In this document: positions 19,613 to 27,623 of the stretch, in pieces
Numbering within the stretch: position 1 is the first letter of the stretch
How the letters are laid out: each line of letters begins with the position of its first letter
Assembly (NCBI GenBank): GCA_033220425.1
Contig: CM065648.1
Coordinates: 806,001-870,000 of the forward strand
Source: Lepraria neglecta
Taxonomy: Eukaryota > Ascomycota > Lecanoromycetes > Lecanorales > Stereocaulaceae
DNA length: 64,000 nucleotides
Direction: 5' to 3'
Notes under the pieces: generated by a model
What the model was told of the DNA's origin: nothing
Databases searched by the model: none
What the model saw: the letters and a program-made list of their open reading frames with translations, nothing else
Translations under genes and position numbers: made by a program

Positions 19613-20018
19613 CCTCGAGTACGGGAAGGGTCCTGTATTGAGCATAGCATCAGACTCGTATAGTTTATCAAGCGTTGTAAAAGGACGGCTCTTACCCATT
19701 CAATTTGGCTTCTGAGGGGAATTAGCAAGTAGTAAAACCCACAAAGGACTGCTGCCTATAGCATAGCCATTGTGGCTGGGTACATCATAAGCGAAGCGCG
19801 CGCTAAAGATTTTGTATTAAGTGAACAGGCTGAACCGAGATTCATTGCAACAACAACACAACACACACAACTCTAAAAGTTGAGATTTCCCCACCACGAT
19901 ATAGCTATGGCAACGCTTGAGTAGCACTCGAAAGATACTGAAGTTCTGAAGCTCGCCTGACATCGCATTTGTATTCGAATATCCAGCAGCAGCATATTTT
20001 TCTATCTCCACATTCACC
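19613..20018. other. Intergenic
   Basis: 3' side of the coiled-coil gene and promoter/5' UTR of the P-loop ATPase gene. Nothing else seen. Confidence 0.4.
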
Positions 20019-22206
20019 ATGTCTGAGAGCAATTCCTCAACATTGGAGTCGGCCCGCTCAGACGAGTATGAAGAGTCTGACACAGACGAGGTTCTGATTC
20101 GCGACATGAAGTTGTTAAACGTCCGTCCGGCGAGGCCAAATAGAAGTATGTGAGCTGCGTTTGTCCCCCCTGGGTCACCTTCCATGCGGTCTGTGGCTCT
20201 CCAGACCCTTCGTGTTCTTTCATGCAACCGACACAGTGTTTGCTATGGAAAATGTTCTTTGTTTGGTTATGCAGGTACCCAATAGATACCCAACATTTAT
20301 GTCGCGCTTCTGACCTCAACTTCTGACACGTTAAAGGATTCGCAGTGCCTTCTTCAGTCAAAGCAAAAATGGCTTCAACGACCTGGGATACCGATCTGGA
20401 TCATCATAACACCTTCTTCGCAACCGATGGCTCCAACGCGGCGGACAAGGCCAATAATGTACACCTTGAGGAGATCAGGACGACTCCCCTGTTTTCAGCC
20501 GGCGTGCTGGCCAACATCCCGAAGCGAAAAGCGGAGCCCGGCAAGGCACCTGCTGATGTTCTGCCCCAATATGGCCTCCTCGCAAAAGTCTTGAGCACGT
20601 ACGACGGCAAAAAGGATGAAGACGTGGACGACTTTCTTGGCCCGACCCCTTCCAATCTGGTGAATGCATTCGGCGAGCCTATTGAAGTCGAGGGTCCGAA
20701 ACCCGTGAAGAAGCCAGAGGACAAACGCTTATTCGTCAACATGAATGCGCCATGGTCGGCCTTCATTTGTGGCTCCCAAGGCAGTGGCAAGAGCCACACC
20801 CTCTCGTGCATGCTTGAGAATGCCTTAATTTCATCTAGGCTAGGAAAGCTGCCTCATAGACTTGCAGGCATGGTCTTTCACTACGACAAGTTCACGGGCT
20901 TCTCGAGCACCCAGATCTGTGAAGCGGCGTACCTCAGCTCATGCGACATCCCTGTGAAGATCCTGGTATCGCCCAGCAACCTCTGGCGTATGCAGCGGGC
21001 GTATGAGAGTCTGCCTGGATTCCCTAAGGATGCGAAGAAGCCTGTGGTAGTGCCGTTACTCCTCCACGAAAAGCAACTGAATGTGGAGCGTATGATGAAG
21101 CTGATGGCCGTCGACGAGAAAGATGGCAAGATGGCACTCTATATGGAGGTAAGATTGAAATCCTTAGATGGCTAGCAGTGTACATTTGCTTCCTGACGCA
21201 TTCAGTACGGACAATGCTGATATTTCGAAAAGTCTGTGTGCAGGATCCTCCGATCTATGGCCATGAAGAGCCAAAACGCATCGGGAATCAACTTTGCGGA
21301 TTTCACGAGGCGGCTAGAACTTGAAAATTTCAACGACAGCCAGAATGCTATGCTGAAAACTCGGCTAGAGCTTCTCAAGAGCTTCATGTACCTGCCCGGA
21401 ACAGCAGGGACTGCTAACGCACCGCTAAAGAAGCCCGACTTTGCAGATACAAAGAAGGGCCGAGAAACGGAGCGGAAGTGGTATATGGAGGAGGATAGGA
21501 GGCAGAGAGCTCAAATTGCAAAATCGGGAATCTGGTCGTTCGAGCCTGGAAGTCTTACGATCGTCGACTTGAGCTGCCCCTTCGTTGATGAGAGTGCCGC
21601 TTGTGCTATGTTTAACATATGCCTCGCACTGTTCCTTGAGGATAGGCAGAAGGCAGGACGGATCGTTGCTCTCGACGAGGCCCACAAGGTATGTCAAGAA
21701 CCCTTGCTTCCTGGTCCTCCTTGACCAGCTATGCATGCTCATCAGTGCATGATGCTGACACTTTTTAGTTCATGACAGCCACTTCATCAAGCTCACAATT
21801 CACCGAGAGCCTCCTTTCAGTCATCCGCCAGCAGCGCCATCTTGCCACGCGTATCATCATCGCCACCCAGGAGCCCACGATATCTCCTGCACTTTTGGAC
21901 CTCAGCTCCATGACCATAGTGCATAGGTTCACGTCTCCCAGCTGGCTGACAGCCCTCAAGTCCCACTTGGCTGGTGTGTCCATAGAAAGAGAGGTCTCAA
22001 AGCGGGATGTCGCCAAGATCTTCAAACAGATTGTCAATCTCGAAGCTGGTGAAGCATTGCTCTTCTCGCCCTCCGCAATGACAGGGCCAGACAAGGACGC
22101 TGGTCTCGAGGATCTGAAAATGCAGAAATTGGGCCTAGGGTATGTGAAAGTCAGGGTTCGACAGAGGCTGACAGCGGATGGAGGACGAAGTATTCTGGCT
22201 GCTTAG
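20019..22206 (+). CDS. HerA/FtsK-superfamily-like P-loop ATPase, fungal type
   Basis: Predicted exons 20019-20145, 20346-21148, 21233-21688 and 21769-22206 give about 607 residues with consistent phases. The N-terminus is short and acidic (YEESDTDEVLIRDMK). Walker A GSQGSGKS lies at about 185-192 and Walker B IVALDEAHK at about 454-462, followed after the last intron by LLSVIRQQRHLATRIIIATQ ending at Q496 and then EPT. The order Walker A, long insert, DEAH-like Walker B, R-rich helix, TQ sensor strand resembles HerA/FtsK DNA-pumping ATPases. No signal or membrane segment is visible. I recall homologues across Pezizomycotina without an assigned role. The exon 3 acceptor (AAAAG before 21233) is the least certain junction; the alternative TTCAG at about 21204 would bring in a TGA. 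Confidence 0.8.
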
Positions 22207-22639
22207 CCTGGGCTATTCATGGTGGCTTCGGTCGGAGCTGCTGACAATGTATCAGATGGCTCCATGCTAGTGATCTGAGTATGTATTTGGGCAAGGTCAA
22301 CGGTTTCGAATCTCAATCTTGTTTTTCAATGCTTTTCGGACAATTTTCCGGAGGGTCCAGGTGGGCTGGGGAGGCACCTACCTACGGGCAGCACGAGGGC
22401 ATGCAGGTCGCATTCCAACTGACATTGTATTTCGCTACTCTTGTTTGCGTTTCTTCATAGTTCAAGGTCTAAATCTCCAGATTCCAAATCTCGTGGCCTG
22501 GAAGATGGGCGATCTGATTACGTAAGGCAGCTAAGGAGATGGGTCGAACCTAGTGTTAAAATTGAGCACGATTGACTTAAACAATCAAAATGCCATCCGC
22601 TAGGCGCTACCTCACCGAATCCGCCGCCAAAAAAGCCAT
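22207..22639. other. Intergenic with a truncated 26-codon frame
   Basis: From 22590 a short frame (MPSARRYLTESAAKKAIGGV) with C-ending codons typical of this genome's genes runs into AT-rich sequence and stops at about 22670. It looks like the first codons of a gene cut off by the neighbouring repeat island, but is too short to name. Confidence 0.35.
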
Positions 22640-22743
22640 CGGCGGCGTCCCCACCCTCTGTTTAGAATGATTTATTTATTTCCTATCTACATACGAATAC
22701 CCTAACTATATAGCTCTTCTTTAATAAAGAGCTCTATACTAAG

Positions 22744-22776
22744 TTCTATCCGTACGTATACATCTGCGAATTATAT
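22744..22776 (+). repeat. Left arm of imperfect inverted repeat
   Basis: Pairs with 23491-23522 with roughly 28 matches over 32 positions, differing mainly by a 2-bp and a 1-bp indel. May be the terminal repeat of a small non-autonomous element of about 780 bp. Confidence 0.55.
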
Positions 22777-23490
22777 TTCTGCCTCGGGGCGCCTCAATGG
22801 CCTCTGAGGCTATGAGCGGGGGTTGCCAGAAAGCTGCCTCAGGAGCGCCTCTGGGGGCCACTGAGGCACCCAGAGGTAGTCACGAGGCAGCAAGAGGCAG
22901 CCCCAAATCGATTCCGTTGGCCCCAAATTTGGAGGCCACCTGCGCAAAGGGTATACGACAAAGCAATCTGAATCAGGGCCCCGTAGGTGCCATATTGCGC
23001 GAGTTATTCGACTGCGCAGCGTTAAAATATTGATGTTCCGCCCAGAAAACGCGCCTAGGAATACGCCCTAGCTACGCGTCCAGGGGCCCAAATATCAACA
23101 AAGCTAAGGCCTTAGCAGCGCCCTAGTGAGCGCCACTAACGCCAGCAGCGGAATACGTAAAGTCCACCGAATGCGTATGGGTCAACGCTACTATTAACTG
23201 CTGCAATAGATGTATAGGCACACTCCCACGAGAACTTTGCTGAATCGCTCGAATCCTAGATGTTGGGGCTGCGATATGGCGCCGTTAGGGGGTGAGGCCC
23301 CTGAGTGCTGCCGCCGATCATGGAACATTACGGCTTTTGGGGTTAAGCTGCTTGGCGTATGGCCCCGAAGCTTGGCCCTTGGCAGCTGCCTCGGGTTGCC
23401 CCAGAGCTGCCTCTACGGGCTCAGAGTTTTACGTATTGCGCTGAGGCAGTGGGGGGCCCCCGGGGGCTATCCAGGGACGCTAATAGTTGC

Positions 23491-23522
23491 CGAGGCAGAA
23501 ATAATTTGCAGATGTAGTATAA
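23491..23522 (-). repeat. Right arm of imperfect inverted repeat
   Basis: Reverse complement of the arm at 22744-22776 (core CCGAGGCAGAAATA, then GCAGATGTA). I did not find a flanking target-site duplication. Confidence 0.55.
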
Positions 23523-23579
23523 AGAGCGGGGCAAGTCAACGCCAAAAAAAGATTCCTCATTACCCTGGAAGGGTCCCGG

Positions 23580-23797
23580 AACGCAAGCCCCGGAGCCGCC
23601 CGGAGACTAATTCACCAGCCCGTACGCGCCCCCTTGCCCTTTATACAGTCGAATAGTCTCTGGGGTATACTATAGACCTATTTATTAATAAATAGAATAG
23701 AAACCTTCTCCCAGCCCTCTATAAGTAGCTCCTTTAGGGACTACTCGTCAAAATAGAGGCGCTTCTTTCGGGGCTGCTTTCGGGTTACTTTACCCAT
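23580..23797 (-). pseudogene. Relic of a pogo/Fot1-like transposase N-terminus
   Basis: From an ATG at 23797 the minus strand reads MGKVTRKQPRKKRLYFDE, stop, SLKELLIEGWEKVSILF, stop, VYSIPQRLFDCIKGKGARTG. This fits the psq-type helix-turn-helix that opens fungal pogo-family transposases, where a conserved GIP-x-TTL-x-RIKG step precedes a G-x-R turn. Stops are TAG, consistent with C-to-T mutation of CAG or TGG codons. The catalytic DDE part was not found. Family assignment is from memory of the motif pattern and is moderate. Confidence 0.45.
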
Positions 23798-23960
23798 TTT
23801 TATAATGGTTAAATGAGGTTGGAAGGTGTTAGAATTTGGTGGTTGTGGAGAACTAATTTAGTGGCTCCCTTAGGAGGCTCCCTTATGGGGGCTCCCGCCC
23901 GGAAAAACATGAAATCTTTTTTGGCGCTGACGTGCGGGGTAGGAATTACTTCCGCAAACG

Positions 23961-24688
23961 GTGGCTTTGAGGCATGACTCGCTTTTCATCCCATGTTTCA
24001 ATACCCTCCACTACTTCGACTTCCAATCCCGCGGTCGCCGCCAAGTCGTCCGTCTCCTCTGGGAAGACGCAGGCATCGCCTACGAAGATGTCCGCTATAG
24101 CTTCGAAGAGTACCCTGAGTATAAGAAGAGTCGCATCTCGGAGATGAATCCTATAGCCAATATTCCGGTCATTGAATTGAATGGAAGGATTCTGACGCAG
24201 AGTTATGCGATTTTAAGACATTTTGCTAGACAGTCGGGGAAATATGATGGGGAGACTGAGGAGGAGAAGTATTGGGCTGATGCTATGTGTGATATTGTTA
24301 TCGACTGTAAGTTCCCTGCATTGTACCCTGGACTTAGAGGGGAGGTTCTGAAAAATGACAGGGGCGCACTCTCTTCATCGACGCCTTCTTCTCCCCTAAC
24401 ATGAAAGAGACGTACCCCGAGCACTGCAAGACCACTCGCCCAAAATATCTACAGGCTTTGGAAACACATCTCTAGACACATGACTCGTCGACATCGGGAC
24501 CATATATTATTGGGAAGAACGTCACGTATGCGGATTTGGTGCTGTATCAGGTGCCGCATGATGAGAACTTGACGCAAGAAAGAGGGAAGGGGATGAAGGA
24601 TTATCCGAGGTTGGTGCAGGTGGTCGATGCGGTGGAGGGGAGGCCGAATATTACGGCTTTCTTGGAGAGTGAGAGATATCTTGGATAG
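23961..24688 (+). pseudogene. Broken glutathione S-transferase gene
   Basis: The frame encodes a GST thioredoxin-like half (QSRGRRQVVRLLWEDAGIAY, ISEMNPIANIPVIELNGRIL, QSYAILRHFAR) and, in another frame from 24365, a GST C-terminal half (RTLFIDAFFSPN, RPKYLQALETHL, SGPYIIGKNVTYADLVLYQ). A good donor (GTAAGT at about 24308) and acceptor (GACAG at 24356-24360) suggest an intron, but joining them leaves one extra G in the GGGG run at 24361-24364, so the frame is lost. A TAG at 24473-24475 interrupts the second half. There is no in-frame ATG at the 5' end, which abuts the repeat island. Three independent defects make this a pseudogene rather than a sequencing slip. Intact relatives conjugate glutathione to electrophiles in the cytosol. 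Confidence 0.8.
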
Positions 24689-25125
24689 AGGATAGAGGAT
24701 CGAGGAGAGGCGCTTAGGAGGATCATGGCATGCGTGTCATTTGTGAATATCGAAAGTCGACAGGAGAAGACCCGGTAGGGTCACAGCATGCGTGTCACTT
24801 GTACATATCAAAACAAACGGACATTGAAGCAAACAGGACCAAACATCTACAATTCGAGGAACAATTTTTGAGTACAGTAATCCATATGCACTACTCATTT
24901 ATCGCAAGGAACGTCAATGATTCCGTCAAAGGCACAAAAAATCTAGACAGAAAAAGGGAAATTTGCTGAAGAAAAGGGTGGCGGCCAAGATCCGCTGACT
25001 TTCCCCACCACAACCCAAAAACTTATTCGCACCCCACCGCCAAATACTTGGGGTGCGAATATAACCAGAAATTGAAACATGCAACCCTCAGACCTTCAAG
25101 CCCCAACGATAGAGCAGCAAAGGGC
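24689..25125. other. Intergenic
   Basis: No gene seen. GCATGCGTGTCA(T/C)TTGT occurs twice, near 24727 and 24786, a short direct repeat. Confidence 0.4.
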
Positions 25126-25131
25126 AAAAAA
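25126..25131 (-). terminator. Pol III T6 terminator of the interrupted tRNA
   Basis: Six Ts on the minus strand begin two nucleotides after the tRNA discriminator base, the usual place for an RNA polymerase III stop. This supports a tRNA locus once transcribed by Pol III. Confidence 0.75.
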
Positions 25132-25132
25132 G

Positions 25133-25307
25133 CACTCACGGCGGGGCTCGCTGAGATAAGAATGAGCATAAGAAAGAAGTAGTTTAATTTGATGTTTTAC
25201 TTACAACCCGCAGCCTCCAGATTAGAAGTCTGACTTTGGGAGAGTTAGTTAAGAATTTTCTCCAAGATTTAGGAACACATACTGCGCTACCATTGCGCCA
25301 CGCGAGC
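25133..25307 (-). tRNA. tRNA-Arg(UCU) interrupted by two spliceosomal-type introns
   Basis: Exons 25307-25283, 25233-25205 and 25150-25133 join into a 72-nt tRNA. Acceptor stem GCTCGCG pairs with CGTGAGT (two G-U pairs), discriminator G. D arm is GCGC-AATGGTA-GCGC, anticodon arm TCAGA-CTTCTAA-TCTGG with anticodon TCT, variable loop AGGCT, T arm GCGGG-TTCGAGC-CCCGC. Every stem pairs fully. The sequence closely resembles yeast tRNA-Arg(UCU) as I recall it. Intron 1 (25282-25234, 49 nt) begins GTATGT, has CTAAC about 13 nt before its end and ends AAAG; it falls between positions 26 and 27. Intron 2 (25204-25151, 54 nt) begins GTAAGT and ends TCAG; it falls between 55 and 56 in the T loop and splits the B box (GGTT | CGAGCCC). 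The A box (TGGCGCAATGG) is intact. The canonical 37/38 intron is absent. Confidence 0.85.
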
Positions 25308-25755
25308 TGGAACGTAATCGAATACTTTCTTCCTTTTCCATGGAGGTGACATTTTAATTTTCTAACCTATTTGCTTAAATAAACAAATTTAGAAATATGT
25401 AGGCTTGACCTGCTATTTAGCGAGGGCGCTAGTTGGGGATAGCGAGTGAGTATTTCTCTTAACGTGCTTTGGAAACCATCAATGAACATCTGAAATTGGT
25501 AGTCTTGGTATTATTTGAGTCGCTGAAAGTAATCTGATTTTTAAACGACAGTGAAATTTACTTGAGAGGAGGTTTGATATTCAGACCAGGCTAGCCATCT
25601 CTCGAAATATGCGTCTGCATGCTTGTTGAAAATTCAAACAACGATATGACTTGCATCTTTGCTGTTCGAATGATGAAAAATTGAAGAAACATCCATAGCA
25701 ACGTGGAGCTCCACAGACTTGAAAATGGCTGATCATTGCTGGTGGAGACACAAAC
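25308..25755. other. AT-rich spacer upstream of the tRNA (minus strand)
   Basis: No gene called. A TTTATTTAAGC element lies about 75 nt upstream of tRNA position 1; there is no clear TATA box at -30. Confidence 0.35.
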
Positions 25756-26322
25756 TTACCTGCACAAGACAGGAAACGTTTGGACTCGAGCCCATACAAT
25801 CGAGTCAGTGTGGCCCTGGATCAGCTCCCAGAATTGGGACTGGACATGGTTGATGTGGAAGAAAAGATCAGCGCGGTAGAAGTGCGCTAATAAGCCAATA
25901 TGTGTGGATTTTACCGCGTCATCCGGACGTGATGATGGTCTACTACCGAAAGTTCCTGCAAATACATTGGCTTGATACCTATAACTAAGCGTAGGATGAG
26001 GCAATCGAAGTGTCAAATTGTTTTCAAAGAGTTTCTTCAACGCCGACAAAGTGTCTCGAGGACGTCTTACTCCGCTGAAACGGGGTCTTGCTTTAGACTT
26101 TGCTAGTTGCTCCATCCGAATGCTAAACCGTTGCATGTTCTCCTTAAGAGTACTGTATGGAATATTTAAAGACTCGTTCCCTTTCTTTGTTAAAGAAAGC
26201 GGATTCTCATAAGCTGTCATCGGCAAGTTGTTGGCTGGTCCCCCCGGTTGGTGACAGTGGACATGGTCAAACCCCTTCTGACTCCTCCTGTGACTGGGAT
26301 TGAGAAAAACACGGGGTGACAA
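25756..26322 (-). CDS. Uncharacterised ORF, possibly one exon
   Basis: 188 codons open from a TTG; the first ATG is at about residue 35 (LPMTAYENP). The peptide has a basic middle (KSKARPRFSGVRRPRD) and ordinary composition, with no domain I recognise. The frame ends exactly at a strong donor (CAG|GTAAGT at about 25760), suggesting an internal exon. The same strand carries the interrupted tRNA about 450 nt downstream. It may also be residue of the decayed gene material to the right. Confidence 0.3.
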   Translation of the reverse strand: MSPRVFLNPSHRRSQKGFDHVHCHQPGGPANNLPMTAYENPLSLTKKGNESLNIPYSTLKENMQRFSIRMEQLAKSKARPRFSGVRRPRDTLSALKKLFENNLTLRLPHPTLSYRYQANVFAGTFGSRPSSRPDDAVKSTHIGLLAHFYRADLFFHINHVQSQFWELIQGHTDSIVWARVQTFPVLCR

Positions 26323-26536
26323 CTCTTACGTCTACTACCATCTCAATTCAGCAATCAGGCGAACGATTAAGAGAATGATGGCTATCTGGCAAATGGGCCG
26401 GGTCTTTATTTATTTAAACTATTATTCGTCAAATACAGTAATTAAGGTAGCTAACGAATGTGATGGGGCACCATTGGTGAAAACGCAACACCCATGCCTG
26501 GTACGGACCATATTTCAAAAGAGCTATGCGGATGTA

Positions 26537-27623
26537 TTACGCTCGGATGTACACCCTCTGCATTTCAAACTCCCGTTGATGAAGGCGTTGTTGGTCAATG
26601 GTCTGTAGATCCCAAGGCAAGGCCCTCACATAGAATTTCGAGGATATTCTCTTCAATTCTACTGCGAGCAGAGTATATTGATCAGATTTCCGTCTACAGT
26701 GGAGTGGCATTAATTCCAATGTCCCCAGATGGTCAGACATAGAGACGAGCCTGCGGATAACGATGACAATCTCTATAGAAAGACTTCTATTGGTCACTTC
26801 ATGTGTCGGGTCTGTGCAAACCTGGAAATTCCATAGACATGATGTCTCCACCGTCGACAAATGCAGCAGGAGGCGAGGCAAACATTCCACTTTCGAGAAG
26901 AGTGCCATCTTTCCAGGCGAATATGGATTCGTCATCGACAGTCTTGACAGTCTCATGCTGCTATCTCATAAAAGCTTTCTGCCCCTCGCCATAAAGGAGT
27001 GGCATGTTGACATCGAAAAGGCCTATGAGGCAATAGGCGATGTCTTCTAAACGGCTTGTCTTTCGATTGGACGCCCATGACATCCTTTCCGCAACACTTG
27101 CTTCTTTCCACCGGGGATCATCCAAGTACTCGGCATCGATGCCGGTGGCAGCCGAAGTCTCCTTTGTCAATTGCCTAAGTGGCCCTATCTTCTGCCAATT
27201 GTAGTCGCAAAAATCCAAATTTTTGGGATTAGTTCTTGGAGCGTCCAGCCTCGCGAAAACCACCTGCTGTTGCAGAATGTCCCTTCGCTACCTACCACGT
27301 CGGCTAGATATGCGTAGCAAATTTCTGCGTTCTGATATCATCGAAACATGGAGTTGATAGCCTCGGACAGCTCGGCACTGCTGGTCTTGTCGATACAACA
27401 GGTATCGATCCAAGCATATTGATACCCTTCCGAAGCTGCTAGTGCGCAACACCGAGTGATTTTCTAATAACCAGCTAGGTCCTTCGACTCGGGTTTCGGC
27501 AGGGCCTGGAAAGAGACCTCGTCTTTTTCCCAAGTATGTGAAAGTATTGCGTATCTGGGAACATCGCTGTCGAAGAACTCATGAAGCTTGATGGTCTTAG
27601 TGTCTAGGAGTCCCACGGCAGCC
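26537..27623 (-). pseudogene. Inactivated HET-domain (HET-E/D-like) gene
   Basis: Reading leftwards, the HET domain opens with KTIKLHEFFDSDVPRYAILS and HTWEKDEVSF, then EGYQYAWIDTCCIDKTSSAE, AEICYAYLADV, SRWFSRGWTLQELIP, SVAERMSWASNRKTSRLEDI, AYCLIGLFDVNMPLLYGEGQ and KAFMR. This is the block order of heterokaryon-incompatibility proteins that trigger cell death on non-self recognition. The post-HET part (ESIFAWKD, MFASPPAAFVDGGDI, YTLLAVELKRISSKFYVRAL) is also present. Stops break it: TAG in GY*KI, TGA where WYQNA is expected (TGG to TGA), TAG after KAFMR, and TGA after PDT, with frameshifts beyond. The start position is GTG rather than ATG. No NACHT or repeat domain was found to the left. 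RIP-like decay fits the changes. Confidence 0.8.

Larger units (their letters stand above)
22640..23940. mobile_element. Repeat island with transposon relic and inverted repeat
   Basis: AT-rich flanks (22650-22760, 23650-23760) enclose a GC-rich core full of GAGGC/GCCTC motifs. A perfect GCTCTT...AAGAGC hairpin occurs at 22712-22733. Two arms of an imperfect inverted repeat, about 32 bp, lie at 22744-22776 and 23491-23522; each contains TTTCTGCCTCGG or its complement beside CATCTGC/GCAGATG. The minus strand at its right end holds a decayed transposase N-terminus. No intact ORF of transposase length remains. The composition contrast with the genes on both sides, and the stops in the relic, indicate an old RIP-affected insertion. 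Confidence 0.6.

Noticed and set aside
22300-22560. Two B-box-like sequences (GGTTTCGAATCTC at about 22302, GGTTCGACCC on the minus strand at about 22550)
   Set aside because: No T stem, acceptor stem or A box could be built around either, so they are not tRNAs.
25133-25307. Alternative reading of the interrupted tRNA as a random tRNA-derived repeat (SINE)
   Set aside because: All stems pair after removal of the two GT-AG segments, the segments fall cleanly between structural positions, and a terminator follows; a decayed SINE would not keep this.
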